Assembly (NCBI RefSeq): GCF_004344915.1
Contig: NZ_SKFG01000010.1
Coordinates: forward strand, 124,001 to 188,000
Length of the DNA: 64,000 bases
Reading direction: 5' to 3'
DNA from: Paenibacillus albiflavus
GTDB taxonomy: Bacteria; Bacillota; Bacilli; Paenibacillales; NBRC-103111
Numbering within the stretch: the first letter of the stretch is position 1; every line of letters begins with the position of its first letter. Below the pieces are notes generated by a model. It saw only the letters and a program-made list of their open reading frames with translations, was not told the DNA's origin and did not search any database. Positions 46,020-54,215 of this stretch are shown here, piece by piece. The position numbers were made by a program, and so were the translations under genes.

Positions 46020-46778
46020 TTAATTCGCTAAAACAACGTTTACACCTGCACTTCGCAATGCCGTCAGGTTGTGAATCGGGAGTCCATGATCGATGATCAA
46101 CTTATCCACTTGACTCAATCCAGCCAGGCTAGTCAATGATTTACGGCCGAATTGCACATGATCCACCATCAAAATAACTTCATCGGTGACCTTCAAAAAC
46201 TTTTGTTTAATTTGTGCTTCCATTTCGTGATTCTCAAAAACACCATGCTCCAGATCAAATCCGCTGCAGGATAAGAAATATTTGCCTACATGGTACGTAT
46301 CAATCGCTTTCTCCGCAATCGCCCCGACAAAAGAGGAGAACTGATGATTCACATACCCGCCAATCGTAATCAGACGAATATGATCTTGATTGAGCAGTTC
46401 CAGCGTAATCGGAATGGAATTTGTAATGACGGTAATTTCGCTGTCCCGCAATTCTTTGGCGAGCTGCAAAGAAAAATCGCTGCTATCCAAAGCGATAATA
46501 TCTCCCTTCTCCACGAGCTGCGCCGCTTCCTTGGCAATGGAACTCTTCACATCCACATTGGTCATATGACGTTGAATCGGCATTTTATGGTTTAACACCG
46601 CCCCGCCATGCGTACGCTGGACCAGACCTTCCTTCTCCAGCGCTTCTAAATCCTTGCGGATCGTTTCTTTGGTCACATTGAACTTCTTGCTTAGATTCGC
46701 AACGTATACCGTGCCGACTTGGCTAATATTGCTGAAAATTTCCTTTTGCCGCTCTACCGCTAATCGACTCTTTTTCAT
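46020..46778 (-). CDS. DeoR-family transcriptional repressor
   Basis: A 252-residue regulator. The N-terminal winged helix (ERQKEIFSNISQVGTVYVAN, then LSKKFNVTKETIRKDLEALE and VQRTHGGAV) is the DeoR DNA-binding domain. The C-terminal sugar-phosphate-sensing domain has IALDSSDFSLQLAKEL, VITNSIPITLEL and LITIGGYVNHQFSSFVG. ATG46778 is chosen as the DeoR-like start; an upstream ATG at 46811 lacks a ribosome binding site. It probably represses the pentose operon and itself, with release by a phosphorylated sugar. A TATAAT -10 at 46841-46846 precedes it. Confidence 0.9.
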   Translation of the reverse strand: MKKSRLAVERQKEIFSNISQVGTVYVANLSKKFNVTKETIRKDLEALEKEGLVQRTHGGAVLNHKMPIQRHMTNVDVKSSIAKEAAQLVEKGDIIALDSSDFSLQLAKELRDSEITVITNSIPITLELLNQDHIRLITIGGYVNHQFSSFVGAIAEKAIDTYHVGKYFLSCSGFDLEHGVFENHEMEAQIKQKFLKVTDEVILMVDHVQFGRKSLTSLAGLSQVDKLIIDHGLPIHNLTALRSAGVNVVLAN

Positions 46779-46840
46779 CCTGATGTCATCCTTTAATCTG
46801 TATTTTGGCATTTTTCTTTTTGTTTTGAATTTATATCCCC

Positions 46841-46846
46841 ATTATA
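46841..46846 (-). promoter_or_regulatory. -10 element of the DeoR regulator gene
   Basis: A perfect TATAAT on the minus strand, about 63 bases before the regulator start. The -35 region is only T-rich (TTTTTA at about 17 bases). The dense CAAAA/TTTTG repeats upstream fit a DeoR-family autoregulated promoter. Confidence 0.5.
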
Positions 46847-46915
46847 CGCTTGGTTATTCAAAATAAAAAGAACCAAATTAACAAACAAAACAAAACTTAA
46901 AACAAATTGTTTTTA

Positions 46916-46931
46916 TTTTGTTTTTTTGTTT
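46916..46931. promoter_or_regulatory. DeoR-regulator operator candidate, copy 2
   Basis: Second occurrence of TTTTGTTTTTTTGTTT, about 70 bases upstream of the regulator's -10. The interval 46875-46906 also has several AACAAAACAAAA-like units in the opposite sense. Together with copy 1 the motif brackets the regulator gene. Confidence 0.42.
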
Positions 46932-47332
46932 CTCGGAACTAGATAACCTGCATCTCCTCTGTCGAAAATGATAGTGCAGGCTTAGAAAGCTTCCTCATTT
47001 AGTTTAATCAATCCAGAGCGTTGGCTCTGCCCAATAGGAAGATAGGTATATTAGTTATCTTCATATTAATACTAGAAACACACGCTCCTTGTTTTCGCCC
47101 CACCAATATGGTTGGGGCTTTCTTTGTGCGTTCAGAAGATATTTGCAAAAATTTCAGGCGGGTATGACAAGCCTTAACATCGGCTCATACGTAATAGCCT
47201 TTTTGCTAGGCACTGGGATAGGGGGACAATAAAGGACGACTATCAATAGCCGCCCCTCATCTTAAATCTGGTCAAAAAAAGAAGCAGGACAATGTCCGCT
47301 CCGTTGCTCTATACACCAATAGATCTCAACTA
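46932..47332. other. Intergenic region with no recognisable gene
   Basis: About 400 bp. It has a short stem GCCCCA/TGGGGC (near 47099-47120) followed by TTTCTTTGT that may end a plus-strand transcript, but no plus-strand gene precedes it. A 23-codon frame at 47165 is hydrophobic yet too short to support. The stretch looks like decayed sequence next to the pseudogene at 47333. Confidence 0.45.
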
Positions 47333-47675
47333 TTAATCTTTCATGACCAACAGACTCATAGTAATGTTTCTTTCAGAGAATCCCATTTGCTTATAAAGTT
47401 GAATAGCATGATTTTTTGCAAAATACTCCTAGACGAATCTCAGGATATCCCTCAGATTGCAAGTGCTCAATGGCACTTTTCATTAGGTGCTATGAGATGC
47501 CTTTTCCTCTGAACTCTTGAGTTACATATAGTTCGTATATAAAGCCAATCATATCATCAGTAAATTGGTCTTTGCTAGACCCTATTAGAATCCAACCCAT
47601 CAACTTATCTTCTTCTGTAGCAATTAAGTAATAGCAACCTTTTCCCAAAAGTGGCTCAACAAAACAGATACCCAA
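47333..47675 (-). pseudogene. Broken GNAT-family N-acetyltransferase
   Basis: Reading the minus strand gives GNAT-like pieces: YYLIATEEDKLMGWILIGS, then MIGFIYELYVTQEFRGKGIS containing the R/Q-x-x-G-x-G acetyl-CoA motif, an in-frame TAG, then HLMKSAIEHLQSEGYPEIRL. After a one-base shift at a run of A residues the frame continues NHAIQLYKQMGFSERNITMS to a stop at 47333. The N-terminal third is missing or also shifted. At least one nonsense change and one frameshift mean it is not functional as sequenced; a sequencing error cannot be excluded for the A run. Confidence 0.75.
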
Positions 47676-47709
47676 CTATGTTTGTACTTCATATGAAATT
47701 CAGAGAGAT

Positions 47710-49071
47710 TCAGAAAAAACTTGCTGCCAGAAGCTGTCGTATTTCATTAATGAGTAAGTGAACACCATCCTCGATCCCACTCAATCGGACACGTGACACA
47801 TTCAACTTTAACAAGTTATCTTTCGGAAACGAAGGAAGATAATGCTTATCAATCGGTTCAATCCTTAGTGATTTTCCCCTCAGTCTCCTGATCACTTCAT
47901 TTGCGGGTACGTCCTCAATCAATCTAATGTAGGTATGAAGCGAAGATTTTACGCCAGCATCGAAACTAAAAAGATTCCCATTCTGAATCAACTGTTGTTC
48001 TAAAGCTGCATGAAGAAGTCGTGATCTTTGCTCATAATAGGATTTAATTTTTTGTTTATGTCTATCAAACATGCTGCTTTTTAAGTAAATTTCCAATGCG
48101 CCTTGCGAAAGCATAGAGCTATCAATATCTTGAATTCTTTTGTACTGCGTAAAAGCGGCAACAAGGCTGTCGGGTATAACAGCGATGCCGATTCGCAATC
48201 CCGGAAAAATGATTTTGGAATAGCTTTTTAAGTAAACGACGCGGGTCTTATCATCGTATGCGTATAACGGATCAGCTTTAGTATCCTGTTCCATATCAGC
48301 CAAGTAATCATCTTCAACAATATAAACATCGTACTTATGCGCAAGTGCAACGATTTTCTTTTTCTCCTCTGCGCTATAGGAACAACCTAATGGGTTATGG
48401 AATCTTGGCATTGTGTAAAAGAATTTAATATCCTCTGTTTTAAAAATTTCCTCTAGCTCTTCAAAGTCGATACCTTGGGATGTTCTTTTTATTCCTACAA
48501 CCGGAACACCATAAGTCATGACATGTTCGATGAATAAATGATAGCTTGGCTGTTCGATTAATATCTTTCTTTTCTCGTTTGGAAACGGAAGAGCGGTCAA
48601 AATGGAAAGAGCCTGCTGTATCCCGGAGACAACAAATAAGTTGCGGACGTTCGTGAAAACCTGATAATTGGCTAGCTGCTTTTGCATCATGTCGAGAAGA
48701 GATGGCAGCCCTTGCGGTGTTCCATAAGTAAATAAGTCTTGCTTATAGGTATCAATGGCTTTATTGACACAATGCTGAAAATCCAAATACGGAAAAATTT
48801 GCTGGTCCGGTGAAGAAGTCGCAAAATCAATCATGTCCTCCTCTTCCACATTGGCAGTGATCATCGATTTGACCACGTAATACCCGCTCTTGTCTACCGA
48901 ATAAACGATATGGCGCTGTTCAAGATCATGAAGAGCACGTATCACGGTGCTTTTACTAACGTGATATTGGTTTGCAAGAACCCGAATAGATGGTAACTTA
49001 TCTCCCTCTTTTAAATTATGGTTAACAATTTGTTCTTCTAATTCCTTAACGATAAGAAAAAATTTATGCAC
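47710..49071 (-). CDS. MocR-type regulator (GntR helix-turn-helix + aminotransferase fold)
   Basis: A 453-residue protein. Residues 1-70 form a GntR winged helix (GDKLPSIRVLANQYHVSKST, VIRALHDLEQ). The rest is a fold-type I aminotransferase-like domain with FFYTMPRFHNPLGCSYSAEE, VYIVEDDYLADME and LKSYSKIIFPGLRIG, whose Lys is the expected PLP ligand. Such regulators use PLP and a ligand for sensing. GTG49071 is preferred because GGGAG lies eight bases upstream. It is divergent from two EamA transporter genes and a perfect palindrome lies between them, so it probably controls their expression. Confidence 0.9.
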   Translation of the reverse strand: MHKFFLIVKELEEQIVNHNLKEGDKLPSIRVLANQYHVSKSTVIRALHDLEQRHIVYSVDKSGYYVVKSMITANVEEEDMIDFATSSPDQQIFPYLDFQHCVNKAIDTYKQDLFTYGTPQGLPSLLDMMQKQLANYQVFTNVRNLFVVSGIQQALSILTALPFPNEKRKILIEQPSYHLFIEHVMTYGVPVVGIKRTSQGIDFEELEEIFKTEDIKFFYTMPRFHNPLGCSYSAEEKKKIVALAHKYDVYIVEDDYLADMEQDTKADPLYAYDDKTRVVYLKSYSKIIFPGLRIGIAVIPDSLVAAFTQYKRIQDIDSSMLSQGALEIYLKSSMFDRHKQKIKSYYEQRSRLLHAALEQQLIQNGNLFSFDAGVKSSLHTYIRLIEDVPANEVIRRLRGKSLRIEPIDKHYLPSFPKDNLLKLNVSRVRLSGIEDGVHLLINEIRQLLAASFF

Positions 49072-49086
49072 TTCATTCGCTCCCTC

Positions 49087-49112
49087 GTGCATCTGTATCG
49101 GTACAGATGCAC
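49087..49112. promoter_or_regulatory. Perfect 26-bp palindrome, MocR operator candidate
   Basis: Arms GTGCATCTGTA (49087-49097) and TACAGATGCAC (49102-49112) are exact reverse complements around TCGG. The site lies 16 bases upstream of the MocR start and 80 bases before the first EamA gene. In the divergent region it is the only long symmetric sequence. Binding by the MocR protein is inferred. Confidence 0.7.
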
Positions 49113-49191
49113 TTTTTATTTATTGTAGCATCAGGTTCCTCATGTTTAAATTGGATAGCGGAAAGTCATTCTATTCGTGAGGAGGCAGACC

Positions 49192-50124
49192 ATGAAAAAC
49201 GTAAAGCGAACAAACCTTGCCGCTTACATGGCGACGATTGCCTATGCGGTCATTATCGGGTTTTCATTTTTGTTTGTTAAACTAACCGTTACAGCAGCTC
49301 ATCCTTTGGATGTGCTGGCTCATCGTTTTTTTATCGGATTGATTGCTGTGAGCATTCCTTTTTTGTTCGGTTGGGTTCATCTTCGGTTTTCATTAAGCGA
49401 CATATGGAGAATCATTCCTTTAGGCCTGTTTTCACCTGTGTTGTTCTTCGCCTTTCAGACTTATGGATTAATCAACACTTCTTCATCGGAGGCAGGTATA
49501 ATTCAGGCAACCGTTCCTATTTTTACCTTGATCCTCGCTTCTTATTTCTTAAAAGAACGAACAAGCCTAATACAGAAGCTGTCTTTGATCCTGTCTGTGG
49601 CGGGCGTCGTATTGATTTTCGTCATGAAAGGTGGGAGTGGTCTGAATACAACGAATCTGGGCGGCATCTCCTTACTGGTCTTATCTGCGCTTTCATTTGC
49701 TGGTTATAGCGTCTTGGCCCGTCCTCTTGCCAAAAAATACGCGCCGATGGAGATCACCTTCATAACAATGGGGATGGGTTTTATTGTATTCATGGCCGCT
49801 TCGCTCGTTCGGCATACAGCGGCAGGAACAATGTATACATTTTTTCAGCCGTTTACTCAACCCGCTTATGTGATCGCACTCCTATACTTAGGAGTACTAT
49901 CCTCTGTAGGAACCACACTTTTATCAAGTTTTGCATTATCACGGCTCGAAGCCTCTAAAGTCAGCGTATTCAGTAATTTATCGACGCTAATTTCCATCAT
50001 GGCTGGTGCTTTAATTTTAAAGGAGCATATTACGATTTACCATTTGATCGGTACCATGATGATCATTGCAGGAGTGTTGGGTACGAATAAAAAACAATTG
50101 CATTCTAAAACGAGCCGAATGTAA
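49192..50124 (+). CDS. EamA-family (DMT) transporter, first of pair
   Basis: A 310-residue membrane protein with ten hydrophobic helices in two EamA repeats of five. The first repeat has PLDVLAHRFFIGLIAVSIPF and ASYFLKERTSLIQKLSLILS; the second has ALSRLEASKVSVFSNLSTLI and GALILKEHITIYHLIGTMMI. The conserved E in the KER/KEH turns ends each repeat. Family members export amino acids, metabolites or drugs. ATG49192 has AGGAGG six bases upstream; the in-frame GTG at 49177 is within that site. Control by the divergent MocR is likely. Confidence 0.9.
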   Translation: MKNVKRTNLAAYMATIAYAVIIGFSFLFVKLTVTAAHPLDVLAHRFFIGLIAVSIPFLFGWVHLRFSLSDIWRIIPLGLFSPVLFFAFQTYGLINTSSSEAGIIQATVPIFTLILASYFLKERTSLIQKLSLILSVAGVVLIFVMKGGSGLNTTNLGGISLLVLSALSFAGYSVLARPLAKKYAPMEITFITMGMGFIVFMAASLVRHTAAGTMYTFFQPFTQPAYVIALLYLGVLSSVGTTLLSSFALSRLEASKVSVFSNLSTLISIMAGALILKEHITIYHLIGTMMIIAGVLGTNKKQLHSKTSRM

Positions 50125-50142
50125 ATAGAGGAGGTCGTTCGT

Positions 50143-51039
50143 ATGAAAATAAAAGGAGTTATATTTCTAATAGGAATTAGCTTCATCTGGGGTTCACAAT
50201 TTTTCTTTACGGATATAATTATTTCCAGTGTGTCACCAGTTACACTTGCTGCAGCAAAAGCATTTGTTGGCGCAATAACACTAACGTTAATTTATATTTT
50301 ATTTTCCAAGAAAGAGCAAAGTCCGATTGTTCTAAGATATCCTAGGAAAAGATTAATGCTGCTTTATACCGCCATAGCATTTTTTGAAGCGATTATTCCC
50401 TTTTTCTTAATTGGGTGGGGACAGCAAAGAGTATCCAGTAGCATGGCTTCTATTATTATGGGAACAATCCCTATTTTCACGCTGCTTATCTTATTTCTTT
50501 TTAAAGTCAGTCGATTGCGTTTGATGCACTTTATTAGTATTGGCGTTGGTTTTGTTGGTATTCTCCTTATCATTCTTCCCTCTTTAACGATCGATATTAC
50601 GAATCAAAGTTTATGGGGAATGGCCGCTTTGATTTTTGCTTCATTAAGCTTTGCGATTTCTTTGGTCCTGATTGAAAAACTGCCGCCCATGTCTTCTGTG
50701 CTGGCAATGAGAAATATACTTTTTATCGCATCTATTGTCCTGATTCCAGCTAGCTTTATATTGGAGAGCCCGCTAAGCATCAGGCTTACTTCCATTGAAA
50801 TACTGTGCCTTCTAATTCTTGGAATTTTCCATGCAGGAATCGTATATATGATGTTTAATCTGCTCATTCAACAATCCGGAGCAGCTTTTGCATCCTTGAC
50901 TAATTATTTTGTTCCCGTGATTGGCGTTATTCTCGGTACAGTTTTATTAGGAGATCAGATCGATTCAAAAACGTGGTTGGCATTATTGGTCATATTAATA
51001 TCTTCGTTGCTAGGGAGTATAGCATCTAAAAGTAAATAA
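50143..51039 (+). CDS. EamA-family (DMT) transporter, second of pair
   Basis: A 298-residue transporter with ten helices, starting KIKGVIFLIGISFIWGSQFF. The repeats show SSSMASIIMGTIPIFTLLIL and SGAAFASLTNYFVPVIGVIL with LLGDQID at the final turn. It follows the first EamA gene by 18 bases with GAGGAGG ahead of its ATG, so it is in the same operon. The two proteins are only distantly similar; whether they act as a pair or alone is unknown. Confidence 0.9.
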   Translation: MKIKGVIFLIGISFIWGSQFFFTDIIISSVSPVTLAAAKAFVGAITLTLIYILFSKKEQSPIVLRYPRKRLMLLYTAIAFFEAIIPFFLIGWGQQRVSSSMASIIMGTIPIFTLLILFLFKVSRLRLMHFISIGVGFVGILLIILPSLTIDITNQSLWGMAALIFASLSFAISLVLIEKLPPMSSVLAMRNILFIASIVLIPASFILESPLSIRLTSIEILCLLILGIFHAGIVYMMFNLLIQQSGAAFASLTNYFVPVIGVILGTVLLGDQIDSKTWLALLVILISSLLGSIASKSK

Positions 51040-51232
51040 CTCAGGCGATAATGTGATTGATTCAGGCTTTTCACCGGATGCGGCAAAGGGTACAGCAACC
51101 TAAAACTTCATCAACATTACATTTGAGCGATACTATCACATCTCATTTTCGAACCATCAATATGACCGACTTAGCACACAATCTATTAAAAGTAACGGAC
51201 ATCCGCCTATTTCAATAACCCCAAAAAAACAA
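51040..51232. other. Short intergenic stretch before the EamA terminator
   Basis: No gene is supported. One plus-strand frame from about 51105 to 51190 has weak resemblance to the end of a recombinase-like gene, but frames do not agree and nothing conserved is certain. Confidence 0.35.
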
Positions 51233-51275
51233 AAAAGCAGATGGAGTTAAACGACGTTTATCTCCATCTGCTTTT
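51233..51275. terminator. Terminator after the EamA operon
   Basis: Stem AAAAGCAGATGGAG/CTCCATCTGCTTTT (14 bp) with an inner small stem TTAAAC/GTTTAT, followed by ACTTTTT. It lies about 195 bases past the second EamA stop and faces the converging lipoprotein gene, so it may serve both. Confidence 0.82.
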
Positions 51276-51382
51276 ACTTTTTAGTGACGTATTGGACAGC
51301 CCCTAAATTAAGGCTATTATTTTATAATTAAGTGTCTTGCTAATGGGGTATTTCAGAACTATACAGGTCATGAGGTCAGGGA

Positions 51383-51904
51383 TTAATTTGCTTCTTTAAA
51401 ACTGTTGACTAAATTCAAATATTCACCTTGATATTTATCCCAATTGCTCTTAAGCGTCCAAGCCATCAATTGACCATAATGTGTAGGTGTTTCGATAACT
51501 GTGATTAAATAAGCAACATTTACACCGCCTGAACTACCTTCAAGCGTATATTGTAGCGCCTTATTACCATTAATCGTAACTTCTTTTACATCTCCTTGTT
51601 TTGGAGCATCTATTGAAGAAACGAAATCTGGGGTAACTAAATCATAATACTTTTGTAGTGAACCACCGTCGAAATCCACTTTTGATTCGAGTAGTGCGAT
51701 GAAATACTTTTCTTTTTGAGGATTATAGATTTCAAGGTCACTCTCTGGATGTAATTGGCCTTTCGAATCTTTCCAACCACTAGTGGCACTTATTTGAAAC
51801 TTGCTGTCTTTACTCTTAAAATCTGTTAATTTGTCACTCCCGCCACATGCCGCAAGGATAGCAACCATAGAAATAGCTAATACAAATGTTAATATCTTTT
51901 TCAT
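51383..51904 (-). CDS. Small lipoprotein, PsbP-like fold possible
   Basis: A 173-residue lipoprotein: signal MKKILTFVLAISMVAILAAC with lipobox LAAC (Cys 20). The mature part FQISATSGWKDSKGQLHPES with later LITVIETPTHYGQLMAWTLK and a C-terminal YLNLVNSFKEAN resembles small secreted proteins of the PsbP/DUF1795 kind, which often have an alpha-beta sandwich. No function can be assigned. GGGAGAG lies 12 bases before the ATG. It appears monocistronic. Confidence 0.8.
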   Translation of the reverse strand: MKKILTFVLAISMVAILAACGGSDKLTDFKSKDSKFQISATSGWKDSKGQLHPESDLEIYNPQKEKYFIALLESKVDFDGGSLQKYYDLVTPDFVSSIDAPKQGDVKEVTINGNKALQYTLEGSSGGVNVAYLITVIETPTHYGQLMAWTLKSNWDKYQGEYLNLVNSFKEAN

Positions 51905-52276
51905 TGTTAATTAATTCTCTCCCTTTTTTATGTATTATGAAAATTCAACCGCTGCCAATACCTAGGTTTTCCCACCTTGAATAACCTTGTGAAAAATTCC
52001 CCAAAAAAAATAGCCCCCTACTATGTTACGGTATTTTTCACTAAATTACCAGTTTTTTTGTATAAATATTTACAAAAGTCGTCAAAATTCGCGTACAATA
52101 TACTGAATCGTCACAGAAGTGACGATTTTTTTTGTTCCCGGTCCTCCGTATCTACTTTTCAATTTAGTACTTTGTTAATGAAACATAACTACATCTTTCA
52201 CGTATATTTCTTTAGTGTCATATTTTAACAAAGAAAACGATAGAGAAACCTATAGACTATCGTAGAGGTCACGTGT
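51905..52276. other. Intergenic region with plus-strand leader terminator
   Basis: An AT-rich 372-bp gap between divergent genes. It contains the intrinsic terminator at 52106-52135 with a possible promoter (TTTACA and TACAAT, 19 bases apart) just upstream, so a short terminated RNA or leader may be made. No ORF with a ribosome binding site was seen. Confidence 0.5.
52106..52135 (+). terminator. Orphan plus-strand intrinsic terminator
   Basis: Perfect 9-bp stem AATCGTCAC/GTGACGATT with loop AGAA followed by eight T residues. There is no plus-strand gene upstream of it; the next gene starts 141 bases downstream. It may end a small RNA or act as an attenuator. Confidence 0.8.
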
Positions 52277-53197
52277 ATGTCTGTTTTGAAAAAACGAAAG
52301 TGGATTTTATGGTTGTCAGCTTTATTCCTTATCATTGCAATTTCAATTACAATTTTCTTGCAAATCATCATCCATTCGAATGTACCCGTACTTGCGGTAG
52401 GAAGCATTGAGCAGCAGTATGCTGAGCAAGGAAGCTATTCTGTAAAGGTAGAAGAAGTTACGAGTACGAGCAGGGAGGCTTTATTTAGAATATACTACCC
52501 AACATTTCAAGGAGACGAATCCTATCCTATTATTTCTTGGGGGAATGGGACAGATGCCTCGCCAGATCGTTATGATGAGCTCTTAACGCATCTTGCTAGC
52601 TGGGGATTCATTGTAATAGATTCCTATAGCAAGACAACAGGAACAGGCAAAGAAATTGTGGCGGCTATTGATTATTTGATCAATGAAAACCAACTAGCAA
52701 ACAGCTTGTTTTATCAAAAAATACAAATGGAACGGATTGGTGTAGCTGGACATTCTCAAGGGTCTACTGGGGTCATTAATGCTCATACCAACTATAAAAG
52801 TGGATCGTTGATTAAGACGGTTGTATCCATCGCTCTCCCGGATTTGAAGCATTGTGATCCAGAAGATGTGTACGATACATCACGTATTACCGTTCCTTTC
52901 TTCATAATGGGCGGTACACGAGATTTTCTAATCTCACCGGTATCAACGAATAAATTAGCTTTGCATACTACTAACGCAAGCACGCCTGTTATGATGGGGA
53001 TGGCCAAAGGTGCAGCTCATACAGCGATTGAAAGTAATGGTGGCAATCATAGGGGTTACTTGACGGCTTGGATGAGATATTGGCTGCTTGATGATCAGGA
53101 AGCCATGAAGGCATTTCAAGGGGATTCTTCCGAGATGATGCATAATACAAATTGGGAGGACGTTATACAAGCAAATATGGATGATACTACTCCCTAG
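52277..53197 (+). CDS. Membrane-anchored alpha/beta hydrolase (chlorophyllase/cutinase-like)
   Basis: A 306-residue hydrolase with an N-terminal TM anchor (residues 12-34, ILWLSALFLIIAISITIFLQ) that places the domain outside the cell. The oxyanion region ISWGNGTDASPDRYDELLTH is near 90, the nucleophile elbow VAGHSQGS near 158 (GHSQG), the acid likely in GGTRDFLI near 213 and the His in KGAAHTAIESNGGNHRGYL near 240-255. It belongs to the dienelactone/PET-hydrolase-like group. GAGG precedes the ATG. It sits beside the boundary of the biosynthetic cluster and its 3' end overlaps a gene remnant by 11 bases. Confidence 0.87.
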   Translation: MSVLKKRKWILWLSALFLIIAISITIFLQIIIHSNVPVLAVGSIEQQYAEQGSYSVKVEEVTSTSREALFRIYYPTFQGDESYPIISWGNGTDASPDRYDELLTHLASWGFIVIDSYSKTTGTGKEIVAAIDYLINENQLANSLFYQKIQMERIGVAGHSQGSTGVINAHTNYKSGSLIKTVVSIALPDLKHCDPEDVYDTSRITVPFFIMGGTRDFLISPVSTNKLALHTTNASTPVMMGMAKGAAHTAIESNGGNHRGYLTAWMRYWLLDDQEAMKAFQGDSSEMMHNTNWEDVIQANMDDTTP

Positions 53198-53291
53198 TGA
53201 GCAACACACAGCACTCCATATGCCCCATATGCGGGAACAAATCCACTGGCTGCACCTGTACAGTCTTATATCCAGATAGACAAAGAAATTC
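53187..53291 (-). pseudogene. 3' remnant of a 23S rRNA (uracil-5-)-methyltransferase gene (RlmD/TrmA family)
   Basis: The minus strand encodes about 34 codons, EFLCLSGYKTVQVQPVDLFP then HMGHMECCVLLTRE and a stop at 53187. This is the characteristic C-terminus of RlmD/RumA-type methyltransferases (Y-x-V...P-x-D-x-F-P-x-T-x-H-V-E-x-V-V-L-L). An in-frame stop occurs immediately upstream (53292-53294) and no other part of the gene precedes it. It therefore looks like the tail left after replacement or insertion of the neighbouring biosynthetic cluster. Confidence 0.72.
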
Positions 53292-53316
53292 TTAATCATT
53301 CAGCAGACCCATTTTT

Positions 53317-54150
53317 TCAAATTCCTTTGTTGACAAAATAATCCCTTACTGACCTTTCTAGCATACTCACTTCACCGCACATTTTACCGCCGTCAACAAC
53401 CAGAATTGAGCCATTACAATAACTAGAATCATCGGAAGCAAAAAACAGGACGGATTTCGCTATTTCTACAGCGGAACCCAAGCGCTTTAATGGAATTTCT
53501 TCTTCGATCCTCTTAAAAATATAGTCCATCGCTTCTTTATTAAATGTCTTGCTGTATTTTTCAAATTCTTTTGAGATCATCGGGGTATAAATAAATCCAG
53601 GACAGATACAATTTGTACGGATATTATATTTACCATAATCCACTGCTAGATTTTTAGTTAAAGTAATAACTCCTCCCTTAGCGGCATTATAAGCAGGAAT
53701 GTTGGCTTTGCCAGTTAATCCGTCAACGGAACTAATATTTATAATTGAGCCAGATCGATTCCTTCTCATTACTGGCACAATATGTTTACAGAGAAGGAAA
53801 ACACTTTTTAAATTAACATCAAGTACCCTATCCCATTTCTCTTCCGATAATTGTTCAATGTTACCCAAAGATTTAATTCCAGCATTATTAACAAGAATAT
53901 CTATTGAACTATTATTTTCTAAGATGGAATTAACAATATTCCTTATGGAGTTTGAATCCGTAACATCACCAGGATAAAATACAGAATGCCCCCCTTCTTG
54001 CTTTATTAAATTACACACCTGAAGCCCATTTTCATTATCAATGTCTATTATGATTACTTTTGCACCATTTCTAGCAAATAGAATAGCGATTTCTCTGCCG
54101 ATTCCCGCACCGGCTCCTGTTACCAAAGCAACTTTGTTCCTTAACCTCAT
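53317..54150 (-). CDS. SDR oxidoreductase, FabG-like, last gene of the biosynthetic cluster
   Basis: A 277-residue short-chain dehydrogenase. TGAGAGIGREIAILF near residues 12-26 binds NAD(P), NNAG lies near 90, ISSVDGL near 143 and YNAAKGG near 157 with Tyr and Lys. The C-terminus has NGSILVVDGGKMCGEVSMLE and an extra tail of about 25 residues compared with FabG. It is a plausible 3-oxoacyl-thioester reductase for the cluster's acyl chain, though a sugar or alcohol substrate is possible. GGAGAG precedes the ATG. The lower GC and codon use match the cluster rather than the region to the left. Confidence 0.87.
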   Translation of the reverse strand: MRLRNKVALVTGAGAGIGREIAILFARNGAKVIIIDIDNENGLQVCNLIKQEGGHSVFYPGDVTDSNSIRNIVNSILENNSSIDILVNNAGIKSLGNIEQLSEEKWDRVLDVNLKSVFLLCKHIVPVMRRNRSGSIINISSVDGLTGKANIPAYNAAKGGVITLTKNLAVDYGKYNIRTNCICPGFIYTPMISKEFEKYSKTFNKEAMDYIFKRIEEEIPLKRLGSAVEIAKSVLFFASDDSSYCNGSILVVDGGKMCGEVSMLERSVRDYFVNKGI

Positions 54151-54215
54151 AAACTACTCTCCGTTCCTGCATAACTATACTTTTTTACAGATACTAGCAG
54201 AAGTCTTCGTATATC

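Noticed and set aside
47165-47233. 23-codon hydrophobic frame on the plus strand
   Set aside because: The purine-rich stretch is too close to the ATG, there is no conserved feature and the region looks decayed.
51100-51230. Possible integrase/recombinase tail after the EamA genes
   Set aside because: Short pieces in different frames faintly recall a tyrosine recombinase, but no conserved motif could be placed.
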